Positions 8,241 to 18,406 are shown, counted from the stretch's first letter. The stretch: DNA of 64,000 bases from Oscillatoriophycideae cyanobacterium NC_groundwater_1537_Pr4_S-0.65um_50_18 (GCA_016208305.1 JACQYI010000006.1:310001-374000), one strand, 5' to 3'. Translations and numbers: made by a program. The notes: a model not told the origin generated them from the letters alone.

Positions 8241-10028
8241 ATGCGTACTCACTACTGCGGTCAACTACGAGCCGAACATGTTGGACAAACCGTCACCCTG
8301 TTTGGTTGGGTCGATCGTCGTCGTGATCATGGCGGCGTCATATTTATAGATTTGCGCGATCGCTCCGGCATTTCCCAGATTGTCAGCGACCCCGAACGCA
8401 CCCCAGAGTCTTACCTTCCCGCCGGAGACTTACGGAACGAATATGTCGTCAAAATCACAGGTCGCGTTACCCAACGGCCACCCGACTCCCTCAACCCCCG
8501 CATTCCCACGGGCGAAGTCGAAATCTATGCCGACCAGATCGAACTTCTCAACGCCGTCCGTAAGCCCCTACCCTTCCAGGTCTCCGTCTCCGAAACCGAG
8601 TCAGTTCGAGAAGAGCTACGCCTAAAATACCGCTACCTCGACCTGCGGCGAGAGCGCATGAGCCGCAACTTGCAACTTCGCCACCAGGTCATTAAAGCCA
8701 TCCGGCGCTTTCTCGAAGATCAAGAGGGCTTCATGGAAGTAGAAACCCCGATCTTGACGCGATCGACTCCCGAAGGTGCCAGAGACTACCTCGTTCCTAG
8801 CCGCGTCAATCCCGGTGAATTTTACGCCCTGCCGCAATCGCCCCAGCTCTTCAAGCAGCTCTTAATGGTGTCAGGATTCGATCGCTACTACCAAATTGCC
8901 CGCTGCTTTCGCGACGAAGACCTCAGAGCCGATCGCCAGCCTGAATTCACGCAGCTCGACATGGAAATGAGCTTCATGAACCAGGAAGAAGTCATTGCCC
9001 TTAACGAAAAGCTCATTTGCCATATCTTCAAGCAAGTCAAAGGCATTGATCTCCCCTGCCCCTTCCCCCGCCTAACCTACGCCGAAGCCATGAACCGCTA
9101 CGGCTGCGACAAACCCGACACCCGCTATGGGCTAGAACTGGTAGATGTCTCCGACCTGATGCAAGACTCCGGCTTTAAAGTGTTCTCAGGAGCGATCGCC
9201 AGCGGTGGTGTCGTTAAAGTCCTGCCCATTCCAGGCGGCAACGCAGCCATTTCCAACGTCCGGATTAAGCCAGGTGGCGATCTATTTAAAGAAGCATCTG
9301 AGGCCGGAGCCAAAGGACTCGCCTATATTCGCGTGCGAGAAAACGGCGAAATAGACACCATCGGTGCCATCAAAGACAACCTCAGCGAAGCGCAAAAGCA
9401 GGAATTGCTCAGCCGTACCGGAGCCACCGAAGGACACCTGCTGCTGTTTGGAGCTGGAGACTCCCCTACGGTGAATAAGACGCTCGATCGCATTCGGCAG
9501 TTTGTTGCCCGCGAACTTCAGCTCATCGACTCCGAAAAGATTAATCTACTCTGGGTAACAGAGTTTCCCATGTTTGAGTGGAACGCCGATGAAAAGCGGC
9601 TAGAAGCCATGCACCATCCCTTCACTTCCCCCTTCCTAGAAGATGCCCATGACTTAAAAACGGCACGCGCTCAAGCCTACGACATCGTATTTAACGGCTT
9701 TGAGATTGGCGGCGGCAGCCTGCGAATTTACCAAACTGAGCTTCAGCAGCAGGTATTTGAAGCGATCGGTATGTCTACAGAAGAAGCCCACAGCAAATTC
9801 GGCTTTTTGCTAGAAGCCTTTGAGTATGGCACACCGCCCCATGCTGGCATTGCCTATGGCCTAGACCGACTGGTGATGCTGCTGGCAGGCGAAGACTCCA
9901 TCCGAGATGCGATCGCCTTCCCCAAAACCCAGCAAGCCCGCTGTTTGCTGACCAATGCCCCCTCTGAAGTGGATGCGAAACAGCTTAAAGAACTGCACAT
10001 CGCCACGATTCAAAAACCTAAGGCTTAG
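8241..10028 (+). CDS. aspS: Aspartyl-tRNA synthetase
   Basis: 595 residues, the length of bacterial-type class IIb AspRS. The N-terminal OB fold binding the anticodon (about 1-130, with [20 protein letters not shown]) is followed by class II motif 1, motif 2 (around [21 protein letters not shown]), the GAD insertion domain (about 285-420) and motif 3 near the C-terminus ([13 protein letters not shown]). Charges tRNA-Asp. Since AsnRS is also encoded in this window, AsnRS supplies Asn-tRNA directly, and whether this AspRS is discriminating was not judged from the sequence. Gene is intact and stands alone. Confidence 0.95.
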   Translation: MRTHYCGQLRAEHVGQTVTLFGWVDRRRDHGGVIFIDLRDRSGISQIVSDPERTPESYLPAGDLRNEYVVKITGRVTQRPPDSLNPRIPTGEVEIYADQIELLNAVRKPLPFQVSVSETESVREELRLKYRYLDLRRERMSRNLQLRHQVIKAIRRFLEDQEGFMEVETPILTRSTPEGARDYLVPSRVNPGEFYALPQSPQLFKQLLMVSGFDRYYQIARCFRDEDLRADRQPEFTQLDMEMSFMNQEEVIALNEKLICHIFKQVKGIDLPCPFPRLTYAEAMNRYGCDKPDTRYGLELVDVSDLMQDSGFKVFSGAIASGGVVKVLPIPGGNAAISNVRIKPGGDLFKEASEAGAKGLAYIRVRENGEIDTIGAIKDNLSEAQKQELLSRTGATEGHLLLFGAGDSPTVNKTLDRIRQFVARELQLIDSEKINLLWVTEFPMFEWNADEKRLEAMHHPFTSPFLEDAHDLKTARAQAYDIVFNGFEIGGGSLRIYQTELQQQVFEAIGMSTEEAHSKFGFLLEAFEYGTPPHAGIAYGLDRLVMLLAGEDSIRDAIAFPKTQQARCLLTNAPSEVDAKQLKELHIATIQKPKA

Positions 10029-10128
10029 CCTACCCCAGCCATTGCTGACTTTAGGGATAAATTTTGTGTGAGCGGGGTATGGAGCGTCCTTCTCACGCAA
10101 AATTCGTTTCCCGATTAAGTCATGTCGC

Positions 10129-10719
10129 CTACCAAAACGATGCGAGGTCGAGCATCAACCCAGGCAAAACGGCTTCGCCCGACAAAGTCATGGGCGCTTC
10201 TAGCACTTCTTTTACCTGCTTCGGTCTGTAAATCTCAACTTGCCGCTCTTGGTGATTCAGCAACCAGCCTAAGCGAACGCCATTGGCTAAATATTCCTGC
10301 ATTTTGTCTTGCAAGGGCTTGAGGGCATCACTACTAGACCGGAGTTCAACCACAAAATCAGGGCAAATAGGCGGAAATTTCTCCCTTTGCTCTGGCGTGA
10401 GAGCGTTCCATCGGTCACGGGCAATCCAAGCAACATCCGGCGATCGATTGGCTCCGTTTGGCAGCGTGAAGCAGGTCGAGGAGTCGAAAACCTCGCCTAA
10501 TTCAGATTGTTCATTCCAAATCACAAATCGAGCCGTCAGCTTAGCATTCCGTTTGCCCGTTTCCCCTCCGGTAGGCGGCATAATAATCAACTCTCCAATC
10601 GCACTGCGCTCTATTCTCAAGTCACGATTGAGCTGACAAAGCTCATAAAATTGCTCGTCAGTCAGCTTTGCCGAGGGCGGGACGTTGAGTGTAAGGGACA
10701 TCATGAGCTGAGCATTCAA
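10129..10719 (-). CDS. Uma2 family putative nuclease (DUF820)
   Basis: 196 residues. It shows the restriction-endonuclease-like fold motifs of the Uma2 family: MPPTGGETG, SPDVAWI, CPDFVVELRS and a KMQEYL.NG block, i.e. the D...ExK-like acidic set. Uma2 genes are present in many copies in cyanobacteria and their role is unclear; defence or mobile-element links have been suggested. The gene converges with aspS and is separated by about 40 bases from the amidase gene upstream on the same strand. Confidence 0.88.
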   Translation of the reverse strand: MNAQLMMSLTLNVPPSAKLTDEQFYELCQLNRDLRIERSAIGELIIMPPTGGETGKRNAKLTARFVIWNEQSELGEVFDSSTCFTLPNGANRSPDVAWIARDRWNALTPEQREKFPPICPDFVVELRSSSDALKPLQDKMQEYLANGVRLGWLLNHQERQVEIYRPKQVKEVLEAPMTLSGEAVLPGLMLDLASFW

Positions 10720-10757
10720 ATATCTATTTCAACGGCTGAAATCCATTATGCCAGATG

Positions 10758-12584
10758 TCAATTTTCTGTATTTTGGTCTACCCATTGCGTCACGCCATCC
10801 GCGATCGCCTCTGCCAGCTTCTCCTGCTCCTGAGGGTTCGTAATCCACTCAAATTCTTCAGGATTAATCATGAACCCTAGCTCTAGTAAAACAGCAGGAG
10901 CCACCGTCGGGCGAGTCAGCGCCAGATTATCCCAAAAGATGCCGTAGGAAGGGCGATCGAGCCTTGTTACCAGGGTGTCATGCAAAGCCGCAGCGAGGCT
11001 ATGCGCCTGAGTGTCATACCAAAAGGTGCCAACTCCGCGCGTGTTGCGGGCATCGCCGCTGTCCGGTAGCGCATTGTAGTGAAGGCTAATGGCGATCGTT
11101 GGCTCCATCTGATTGATCAGGTTGACGCGATCGTTGGGGTACAAATCAATATCGCCTTCGCGAGTCATGTAAACCGTAGCACCTTGGGCGATGAGGCGAT
11201 CGCGCACCAGATTAGACAAAATGAGCGCAACGTCCTTTTCGGGATATCCGGTAGGGCCGCGTGAGCCTAAGTCTTCAGGGCCGCCATGACCAGGGTCGAG
11301 TAAGATGCGAATGCCGGATAACGGCTGTCTCCGGTCACTCTGGCGGGGCGGATGCTTAAGCGACAAAATCAGCGTTGTGCCTTCATAGCGCAGCTTGTAT
11401 CCCCATGGCTGATCAGACTTGAACTGAAAGGTATACTGCACCTGTCCCGGAGCAGACTGCTGCCAGTCGAGGCGGGCGATCGCTGGGTCAGGGCCTAAAG
11501 CAATAATGTCGGTTTGTGCCGTGGTGTTGTAAAGGGTAAGGGTAAAGGTGCGATCGCCCTGCTGCACGCTGAGCGGCACAGGAGCCTGAAGCGGAAAGGC
11601 AATCTCTGTCCAATCACCTGCTTGGCTAGCGCTGACGCTGCGAATCAAAGTTTGGGGTAAGACAGCGTTGGGAATGACTTGAGTTTCGCTGGCTTTAATC
11701 CAGCCGCCATAGTCAAGCCGCAGCCATTCGCCTTCTTGGGCAGTGACTGCCGCGCGAGTGCCTTTGGGCAAAGGCGTAAGCCGCGAATAGTCTGTGCTGG
11801 CTCCTGTCCGAGCCGTACCCGCTTCAGCTATAACTTCCACCACGGCTAGCGTTGCAGGAGACAAAATCTCGACTTTGCCTTTGCCCTGTTCTGTTGCCGT
11901 TTTGCCGTCTAGCGTCAGATTGAACTGCGGATAGCCTAAATCGAGGCGGGTGCGACGGCTCAAAGCGTCTCCCGTGGCGTTGCTCACCCGACTGTCATTC
12001 CAAGTTTCGCCTGCAATACAGCCTTGGTAACTCTGTGCTGAAGTGGGGGCAGGCTGATTTTCTAAGGTCAAAACCGCAGAATTGGGCGGCAAAGTCGAGG
12101 TGCTGGGCTGCGGCAGCAGGGAAATCGTCTGCTGATTCAGGGTAACAGAAACCTGGGCGTTGGGAGGGGCGATCGCCCCAAAGCAGATCGGTTCGCTAGG
12201 CAAGCGGGCGATATCGGTATCAGGAGTCAGAGAGTCTGGTGCAAAACCGTCTGTAGGTGCAGCCGTTATCTCTGCCAACCGTTTCACATGCAGGGTAACA
12301 ACCTGATTTTGATAATTCAGCGTAAACAGGTTGTCGCCCACCTGTAACGGCAGGCTAGGGGCAAAATGTCCGGCAGGGCTGCGATCGATCGCCACCCCAT
12401 TGACCGTCACCTCGCCTGAAGCCGGAGCCGTACCAATCAGGAAAATTTGAGCCGAGGTGGTTTCATGCCCATCGGGCGGATAGGCCACAAACAGCGGCTG
12501 CTCTGCCCAAGCAACCGAGGTCAAGGCGATCGTTCCCATCATGAACCCGCTGCTAAATCCTAGCCATCTGAAACTATTGGTCAT
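10758..12584 (-). CDS. Exported N-acetylmuramoyl-L-alanine amidase
   Basis: 608 residues. Signal peptide at 1-27 ending in AWAEQ. The middle holds a bacterial SH3-type domain (about 240-295, around AGTARTGASTDYSRL..LPKGT) and an AMIN-like beta domain (about 315-410). The catalytic Amidase_3 domain occupies about 425-605, with zinc ligands His in DPGHGG, Glu in YPEKD and His in SLHYN, and the catalytic Glu in LLELGFM. It cleaves the amide bond between muramic acid and the stem peptide and acts in the periplasm, by analogy with AmiC in cell separation and septal junction pores of filamentous cyanobacteria. All active-site residues are present. Confidence 0.9.
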   Translation of the reverse strand: MTNSFRWLGFSSGFMMGTIALTSVAWAEQPLFVAYPPDGHETTSAQIFLIGTAPASGEVTVNGVAIDRSPAGHFAPSLPLQVGDNLFTLNYQNQVVTLHVKRLAEITAAPTDGFAPDSLTPDTDIARLPSEPICFGAIAPPNAQVSVTLNQQTISLLPQPSTSTLPPNSAVLTLENQPAPTSAQSYQGCIAGETWNDSRVSNATGDALSRRTRLDLGYPQFNLTLDGKTATEQGKGKVEILSPATLAVVEVIAEAGTARTGASTDYSRLTPLPKGTRAAVTAQEGEWLRLDYGGWIKASETQVIPNAVLPQTLIRSVSASQAGDWTEIAFPLQAPVPLSVQQGDRTFTLTLYNTTAQTDIIALGPDPAIARLDWQQSAPGQVQYTFQFKSDQPWGYKLRYEGTTLILSLKHPPRQSDRRQPLSGIRILLDPGHGGPEDLGSRGPTGYPEKDVALILSNLVRDRLIAQGATVYMTREGDIDLYPNDRVNLINQMEPTIAISLHYNALPDSGDARNTRGVGTFWYDTQAHSLAAALHDTLVTRLDRPSYGIFWDNLALTRPTVAPAVLLELGFMINPEEFEWITNPQEQEKLAEAIADGVTQWVDQNTEN

Positions 12585-12694
12585 GCCCTTTTAAATTTTG
12601 GCGCTCTTACAAGATTGAATTAGCGATTACCCCAGCTAGCATACGCGATCGGTCTACTCCCTCGCTTTAAATGCTGCTGATTTTAGCTCTGCTG

Positions 12695-12761
12695 ACTTCA
12701 GCCACAAATATACTTCAGCCACAAATATACTTCAGCCACAAATCACTTTAGCCACAAAAGC
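12695..12761. repeat. 17-bp tandem repeat at 3' end of permease gene
   Basis: Four near-copies of ACTTCAGCCACAAATAT. The unit nearest the gene overlaps the last codons and stop of the permease on the minus strand (TTGTGGCTAAAGTGA codes for LWLK-stop), so the array looks like reiteration of the 3' end of the gene. Confidence 0.85.
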
Positions 12762-13942
12762 GCAATTCCCACCGTGGCGATCGTCAGAGGCACGCCAAAT
12801 CTTAAGTGATCGATGAAAGAAAGCTGATACCCTTGCTTTTCGGCAGCTTCGGCCACAATCAAATTGGCGACTGAACCAAAAAGCGTCAGATTTCCAGCCA
12901 GCGTCGAACTTGCCGCCAGCAGCAGCCAGGATTGCGTATCGTCAGGCCGGATTAACGGTTGCAATACCAGCACCGCAGGAACGTTAGAGATCAGGTTGGA
13001 TAAAATCACCGTGACCCAGGTTAAACCCCAGGCCGAATCAATCCAATTGGCAAAGAATTTCAGCAAATCCAGGGCTTGGGTACAGCGGGTCAGCACAAAC
13101 AGCCCAGAAAACATGACCAGCAGATTCCAATCGACTTCGCGCAAGATGCGATCGGGCTTAATCCGCCGCGTTACCAACAGCAGAGCCGCCGCCACAAAGG
13201 CAGATTTTGCCAGGGGCAAGCCCACCATAAACGCGACCAACAGCGCGATCGTAATGCCTACAGTTTTGGTAAACAGCGGCTTATAAACCCACGATTGCAG
13301 CATTGCCTCTCCCTGCAAAGGCTGCACAGACCTAACTTCTGGATAGAGCAGCCACAGCAACCCAACCTGCACCCCTAACCCCATCAGCGCCACAGGGGTC
13401 AGCGCTTGGGCAAAGTCAAGGTAGGCAATCTTAGAGAATGAGCCGATGAGAATATTCTGCGGATTGCCGCTAATTGTGGCGACAGAACCCAAATTTGTGG
13501 CTCCGGCCACCGCCAGCAGGTAAGGAATAGGATTGAGTCGAAAGGCTTGCGTCAGGCTGAGGGTGAGCGGCGTGAAAATAATGGCGATCGTATCGTTAAG
13601 AAAAAAAGCCGAGAGCAGTCCGCTGCCAAAGGTCAAAAGGGTGATCAGCCCCAAGGGGCTACGGGTCAGGCGCGTCAGAGTGGTTAATGCCAGCCGAAAA
13701 AACCCTGAATAGGCCAGATTGGCATTTACAACCATCATGCTCAGCAAAAAGATGATGGTATTAGCATCGATCGCTTCCCAGGCTTCCTCTAGGCTCAAGA
13801 CGCCCAACCCGATGAGCAGGGCTGAACCCACTAGAGCGATCGTCGCCCGATTCATGCGTAGCCCTGGCAAGTATCCCAACGCCAGCCCCAGATAGCTGAT
13901 AGCCAGAATGAGATATTGGGCGATCGACAGCAGCAGAGTCAT
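12743..13942 (-). CDS. SLC13/ArsB-like anion permease
   Basis: 399 residues from the ATG at 13942 (MTLLLSIAQYLIL). The open frame continues upstream to 14077, but that extra stretch is polar and does not look like the start of a transporter. About ten to eleven hydrophobic segments; the two internal halves each contain a re-entrant-like motif (NDTIAIIFTPL near 131 and SNVPAVLVLQPLI near 334) characteristic of the ion-transporter superfamily that includes ArsB, NhaD and SLC13 dicarboxylate/sulfate carriers. Substrate cannot be told from sequence. The stop codon is embedded in a tandem repeat. Confidence 0.82.
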   Translation of the reverse strand: MTLLLSIAQYLILAISYLGLALGYLPGLRMNRATIALVGSALLIGLGVLSLEEAWEAIDANTIIFLLSMMVVNANLAYSGFFRLALTTLTRLTRSPLGLITLLTFGSGLLSAFFLNDTIAIIFTPLTLSLTQAFRLNPIPYLLAVAGATNLGSVATISGNPQNILIGSFSKIAYLDFAQALTPVALMGLGVQVGLLWLLYPEVRSVQPLQGEAMLQSWVYKPLFTKTVGITIALLVAFMVGLPLAKSAFVAAALLLVTRRIKPDRILREVDWNLLVMFSGLFVLTRCTQALDLLKFFANWIDSAWGLTWVTVILSNLISNVPAVLVLQPLIRPDDTQSWLLLAASSTLAGNLTLFGSVANLIVAEAAEKQGYQLSFIDHLRFGVPLTIATVGIALLWLK

Positions 13943-14206
13943 GAGGCAGGCACTAATTCTTCGTTGGATAGATGCGATCGAAAGCAAATCAGTTAATCTG
14001 AGGAAGGGTTGTGATCCAGACCAATTATTTATTTTTTGAAGAGAGGAACATAATTTATTTTCCACCCCGCTTTCCAAAAAATAAGCAATATAGTTGAGAC
14101 ATCACCCTTTCTGTGATGGAGACCTGAAATTGCGATCGCTCAAGCCCAACTGAACGCTCAGGTAGGGCTGAACCTAGATATTGCTGAACCTAAACGGATA
14201 AATCCC

Positions 14207-14581
14207 ATGAATTCTGACACTCTGATCCAGCTTGCTCAAAAAAGCTTGCGCGTTACCCTGGGCGCAACGGCAACCTTGATTGAATCTCTGCAAGACCCTC
14301 AACAACGAGAAGCCAATCTGGCAAAACTCAAGACCGAACTGAGTCAACTGACGGAAGAATGGGAAGTCAAAGGCGAGAGTGCAGAGCGAGAAGCTCGTGG
14401 CTTTGTAGATTCGCTAATTAACCAGGCTTCCAGTCGGGTCAACCCGCCCGATGCGAGCAGTACGGTGTCTACGCTGGCCACTCCAGTTTCATCGGCTGCA
14501 CAACAAGATTTGCAAGAGCTGACCGAACAAATTGCCGCCCTGCGCGCCGAAATAGAAAAGCTACGAGCGCAGGACTCGTAG
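14207..14581 (+). CDS. Coiled-coil protein of unknown function
   Basis: 124 residues, mostly helical. Two likely coiled coils: about 30-70 (REANLAKLKTELSQLTEEWE) and 98-122 (LTEQIAALRAEIEKLRAQ). A short linker rich in Pro/Ser/Thr lies between. No signal peptide or membrane segment. The family appears to be cyanobacterial and I do not recognise a function. It stands alone, followed by a terminator. Confidence 0.65.
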   Translation: MNSDTLIQLAQKSLRVTLGATATLIESLQDPQQREANLAKLKTELSQLTEEWEVKGESAEREARGFVDSLINQASSRVNPPDASSTVSTLATPVSSAAQQDLQELTEQIAALRAEIEKLRAQDS

Positions 14582-14665
14582 CTTTCGCAAATAGCATAGT
14601 TCATATATAAGGTCACGCCATCCGCTTAGCCGATGCCACTCGTTAGCTGATGGAAGTGATACCCA

Positions 14666-14722
14666 TCCGCTTTGAAATCCAGCTCTGGACTCTCCAGATT
14701 CTGGAAATCAGCGGAATTTTTA
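14666..14722 (+). terminator. Bipartite terminator hairpin
   Basis: TCCGCT pairs with AGCGGA and, inside it, ATCCAG with CTGGA, with an internal loop between them; ATTTTTATC follows. It sits between two convergent genes and may serve the coiled-coil gene on the plus strand. Confidence 0.55.
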
Positions 14723-14723
14723 T

Positions 14724-14945
14724 CTAGTCGTTCGTCCAATCTTCGCGACCGAGCAAATCGCCGATCCGATCTCTCAAAAGATAGTCATTGCTCTCCAGTA
14801 CGCCTTCAACACAAGACCATTCCCGTGCTGGAATATACTTGCAGAGGACATAAATCGGCTGTTGGCGATTGACGACGCCTGTCTGCACCAGTTGGCGCGC
14901 TTCATCTTGGATCAAGCCTATTGAATATTGAACTGCATTAATCAT
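14724..14945 (-). CDS. DUF4327 family protein
   Basis: 73 residues. The sequence follows the cyanobacterial DUF4327 pattern: a start with NAVQYSIGLIQDEARQLV, then VVNRQQPIYVLCKYIP, AREW and the C-terminal LLRDRIGDLLGREDW. Small soluble protein of unknown function. The ATG is preceded on the minus strand by GGAGG-like sequence (CCTCC at about 14953-14957 on the plus strand). Confidence 0.85.
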   Translation of the reverse strand: MINAVQYSIGLIQDEARQLVQTGVVNRQQPIYVLCKYIPAREWSCVEGVLESNDYLLRDRIGDLLGREDWTND

Positions 14946-15992
14946 GATTCACCCTCCGTTGTTCAGACCTTATGAATAATGGCGGATTGTGAAGATAGGT
15001 AAGCGCCTTCCTCAAAAACTGCCTAAAACTCAGCTAAGGGGTTTGCTTTGTAATCGAGTATGCTTTGTAGTCGAGTATACTGAACGATTTCTATTTTTAC
15101 GTTACTAACCTCCCGATTATATTAATAAACATTGCAAAAGTCACTAAACTTTGACAATGTGATAGCCCTGCAATCGATTCTAAGCAGCCTTGCTCTAGAC
15201 AAGCTGTAGGCCAATCTCTCAGAGTCTCAACCTAAAATCCCCTCATCGCCGCTCTAGCTGCAAGATGGAGCAAGGGAACAACTCAGTACCTCCATCATTT
15301 TTTGCTACAGAGCAAAATGCAGCAAATCTACACCTGTGCTAGCTTCTCTTTTGAAAAAGAAAAGCGTCCAAGCTTCCAATGTTCTCTCAAATAAGAGGCT
15401 AAGGTGACTTTGAAAAGCCGCGCATCGCGTTACCTAGAATGCAAACGTATCGTAGGATGGCGTTCCCTGTCGGCGGCAAATCACTGCTGTTTTAGAAAGA
15501 CTCTACAGCGACTGAGACAGATAGCGCTTGCTGTGCCCTACTTGTAGCTGCTGCAAGTATACGACTGCCGTCAAACCCTCAAGAACGAGGCTCAAACCCT
15601 TGTTCTAAGCTAAAGACACGACTTTACCCAATCGGTAACAGAGGCAACCTTCTTTATCGTTTCTTAAGCTTTCTAAGATTCTGCTGTAGGTAACTCGTTT
15701 TTTGGCAAAAGGCTTCTCGTTGAGCGTTAGGGATGATGCACCACTTAACATGACTATCTTACAGCTTGTCTTGCAGCTTGAGATGCAGCAGTATGGCCTA
15801 TTCAAAACATTCCTTTCTCAAAAGCCACTCCACTTCTCACCCAATTTTCCCATCCAGTCCTACTAGGCTTTGTAGCATTAAGCACTCATCTTCCTGCGTA
15901 ACTTTACTCCCAAGAATAAAATTGCAGCGATCGGTCTAGACGACTTCTTGTACGCTAGGTTAGGCTTTGCATACTTTGATCCAGAGAATATG
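14946..15992. other. 1-kb gap with no recognised gene
   Basis: This is the longest stretch without a gene in the window. I looked for tRNA T-loops, tmRNA, RNase P RNA, SRP RNA and 6S RNA signatures and saw none. A direct repeat (TGCTTTGTA(A/G)TCGAGTAT, two copies at about 15046-15078) and a near-palindrome TCTCTTTTGAAAAAGAAAAG (15344-15363) are present. The minus frame 15605-15805 is unlikely to be a gene. It could hold decayed genes or an unrecognised RNA. Confidence 0.4.
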
Positions 15993-17087
15993 TCAAGCTA
16001 CAAAACGTTGCTTTACTAATTCTGCCGCTAGCGATATTGCCGATTTCATACTTGTTGCGTTAGCGATTCCTTTGCTTGCAATATCAAAAGCTGTACCGTG
16101 ATCTGGAGAAGTGCGCACAAAAGGCAAGCCGATCGTCGTATTGACTGCCCGATCGAAGGCCATGAGCTTAACGGGGATTAGCCCCTGATCGTGATAGAGC
16201 GCCAGATAGGCATCATGCGCTAAGGAAGTATTGCCACCATACCAGGCTTGCCCCGGACGCACCCAAAGCGTGTCCGGTGGCACCAATCCCTCTAGTACGG
16301 CCTGAGGAAACCGATCGCGCATTTCTTGCATCCAAGACCTCATCCAGTCTTGCTCTTCATGACCTAGCTGCCCTTGTTCGCCACTATGAGGATTCAGTCC
16401 GGCGATCGCAATGCGAGGCTGTTGCAAGCCAAAATCCTGCTGCAAGCAATCCAGCAGCAGCTCTAATTTGCGCGTCAGCAGGTTGGGCGTGAGGGCATCT
16501 GCGACCTGTCGCAAAGGAATGTGGGTAGTTGCTAACAAAGTCCGCAATGTCCAGCCTGTGTGGGGCGATCGCGCCACAAACAACATGCCGTAGCGCTGCG
16601 TTTTCGATCGCTCAGCCAATAGCTCTGTTTGTCCCGGATAAACATGCCCTGCCAACTTCCAGGCTGCTTTAGAAATAGGCGCTGTCACGACTCCTAAACT
16701 TTCTCCAGCCAGCGTTTGAGCGATCGCCACCTCCAGAAAACGAAAGCTCGCCTCTCCCGACGCTGCGCTTTCTTTGCCTAGAGCAATCTGAGCCATCAGC
16801 GCTTCCTCTAACGGTACATCCTGGATAGAGAGCTGAGCTAAGTCAACTAATGGAGCCGCCGGACTGCTTTGAGCGATCGCCTGAGAGAGCACCTGATGGG
16901 TTTGCTGCAAGAGCGAACGGTTACCTATGATCGTCGGCTCACAGCATTGCGCCACTGCCGGATCGCTCAATGCCTTAAGCACGACCTCAGCCCCAATTCC
17001 GGCTGGATCACCAAGGGCAATCGCTAATTTGGGACGGACAGGCGCTGTAGAAAGAGAAGGGGCAGTTTGGATGGTTGTGGGCTGCAT
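15993..17087 (-). CDS. pdxA: 4-Hydroxythreonine-4-phosphate dehydrogenase
   Basis: 364 residues. PdxA oxidises 4-phosphohydroxy-L-threonine in the DXP-dependent pathway to pyridoxal phosphate. Visible motifs are [10 protein letters not shown] near the N-terminus, [14 protein letters not shown] in the middle, and the metal/substrate region [16 protein letters not shown] with [12 protein letters not shown] near the end. The N-terminus is about 20 residues longer than usual, so an internal start is possible, but the ATG at 17087 has GGAGG just upstream on the minus strand. Isolated gene. Confidence 0.93.
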   Translation of the reverse strand: MQPTTIQTAPSLSTAPVRPKLAIALGDPAGIGAEVVLKALSDPAVAQCCEPTIIGNRSLLQQTHQVLSQAIAQSSPAAPLVDLAQLSIQDVPLEEALMAQIALGKESAASGEASFRFLEVAIAQTLAGESLGVVTAPISKAAWKLAGHVYPGQTELLAERSKTQRYGMLFVARSPHTGWTLRTLLATTHIPLRQVADALTPNLLTRKLELLLDCLQQDFGLQQPRIAIAGLNPHSGEQGQLGHEEQDWMRSWMQEMRDRFPQAVLEGLVPPDTLWVRPGQAWYGGNTSLAHDAYLALYHDQGLIPVKLMAFDRAVNTTIGLPFVRTSPDHGTAFDIASKGIANATSMKSAISLAAELVKQRFVA

Positions 17088-17281
17088 AGGAGGAAGCTGA
17101 TCTGCCTCAGAGGGTTGGCTTGAGAACGCTTAAGAACTAAAGTCTTGCGAAAAATCTCGTGACAAGTACGGCTTCTAATCGGAGAAAGGGGACTAAATTT
17201 TGCACCCTAAACTGCCTTACAATACGGGACGTAGGATCGTTGCGCATTTGATCCCAATATTTTTTCGGAGAACCTCACCCT

Positions 17282-17386
17282 ATGAACGGCGAAATTTTTA
17301 GAGCAGCCATCTTGTCTTCATCCTTGATTTTGGTGGGTCTCAGCTTAGGCTTTTTGATGCTCAAGATTCAAGGCGGTGAAGAGTAG
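17282..17386 (+). CDS. petM: Cytochrome b6f complex subunit PetM
   Basis: 34 residues: MNGEIFRAAILSSSL, then a single membrane helix, ending in LKIQGGEE. The C-terminal K(L/I)QG.EE signature and size match PetM (subunit VII) of the thylakoid cytochrome b6f complex, which carries electrons from plastoquinol to plastocyanin or cytochrome c6. CGGAG at 17266-17270 supplies the ribosome binding site with an eleven-base gap. Monocistronic, with its own terminator. Confidence 0.9.
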   Translation: MNGEIFRAAILSSSLILVGLSLGFLMLKIQGGEE

Positions 17387-17423
17387 ACGCGATGTATCGC
17401 AGCGCTCTCAGGCAAGCTCATGC

Positions 17424-17468
17424 AAAGGAAAGGGGCAGATCCATAAAAAACGGCTGCCTCTTTCTTTT
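17424..17468 (+). terminator. Terminator of petM
   Basis: A purine-rich arm ending GGGGCAG pairs, with a few G-T pairs, with CTGCCTCTTTCTTTT. The T-rich 3' arm makes it a plausible intrinsic terminator between petM and the convergent metal sensor gene. Confidence 0.6.
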
Positions 17469-17503
17469 AGAAAAACAGCTTAAAGAGCTTATTCAACTGT
17501 GAG

Positions 17504-17890
17504 TTAATCCTGTGGCTCATCGAGATGTTCAGCTACCTCTCGGTACAGATTGGTTACATGGCTATCTTTGAGGTAGTAAAACACGTTGCGCCCCTGCTTG
17601 CGATAGCTCACTAGCCTCATGGCACGCAAAGCCCTAAGTTGATGAGAAACTGCTGACTCTGTCATCTTTACGACAGTAGCCAGATCGCAAACGCAAAGCT
17701 CTTGCTGATTCAGAGCCGATAAGATTCGTAGGCGATTGGCATCTCCTAGCAAGCTAAAAAATTCTGCCATTCGCTGCGCTTTCTCAACCCCCAGGATGTC
17801 TTGGTGCAGGTGACGCACATTGTTAAGATCAACGGGATGCTGAACCTCGCAGTTAGGAACTGAATCAGGAGTTGTAGAGGCAGTCTTCAT
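17504..17890 (-). CDS. SmtB/ZiaR-type zinc-sensing ArsR repressor
   Basis: 128 residues of the ArsR/SmtB winged-helix family. The recognition helix is in [14 protein letters not shown]. Both classic metal sites can be placed: the alpha-5 site (Asp109, His111, His122, Glu125, with the same spacing as Asp104, His106, His117 and Glu120 of SmtB) and an alpha-3N site (Cys14, Cys66 and Asp69 in ELCVCDLA). This points to zinc sensing, as in SmtB and ZiaR, which release DNA when zinc binds. No metal exporter or metallothionein gene lies nearby, so the target is elsewhere. I saw no clear 12-2-12 operator next to it. Confidence 0.88.
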   Translation of the reverse strand: MKTASTTPDSVPNCEVQHPVDLNNVRHLHQDILGVEKAQRMAEFFSLLGDANRLRILSALNQQELCVCDLATVVKMTESAVSHQLRALRAMRLVSYRKQGRNVFYYLKDSHVTNLYREVAEHLDEPQD

Positions 17891-18406
17891 AATGCAGAGT
17901 TAACCCAGTCTAACTATGGGGCACTTAGCGATAGGATCTCGTTTGACTCAAGAAGATCTCACTTAGCACAACAAGCCTAGCATTTATTACCGCAGAAGCT
18001 TTGAGTAGAGCCAAAGCCAGGAAGGCCGCAACTCAAGCAGTCGGAGATCACCCATTTTCATAAAACTCTTCGTCCTTGAAAAAAAATTATTCTAAGACTT
18101 CCTCGACCTCATCTAGTTGGGCCAGCCTGCTTGACTCTAAGACTTGGCTTTAAGGCTTGACTCTAAGAAATTTTTGACCTTGAGTAACCCGACCTGACTG
18201 ACTTGATCACCCTTAATTTGAGTAAAGGCCACCTTTCGCCAAGCGCTAGACTTTACTTTAATAGCCCTGCTCCTTAGAGAGATTTATCCTCTAGCAATCT
18301 GCTGAAATAGGAAGAGTCAAATCATCACCTTCGCCTTGTCAAAGCGTGGTCATTTCAGGGTATCTTGTATATTAACGAAGTTTAACAATTCTTTACGGTA
18401 TCCCTC
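17891..18406. other. Intergenic region between metal sensor and ycf39
   Basis: 516 bases. Contains two copies of GCTTGACTCTAAG (18129-18141 and 18157-18169) and runs of short related CTTGACT blocks. GCCAGGAAGGCC near 18015 hints at SRP RNA but the flanking sequence does not fit. No gene recognised. Confidence 0.45.

Noticed and set aside
15605-15805. Minus-strand open frame of 66 residues in the 1-kb gap
   Set aside because: Cys/Ser-rich without pattern, no ribosome site, isolated.
18001-18060. GCCAGGAAGGCC resembling an SRP RNA core
   Set aside because: The flanking sequence does not form the long SRP hairpin and the tetraloop pattern is absent.
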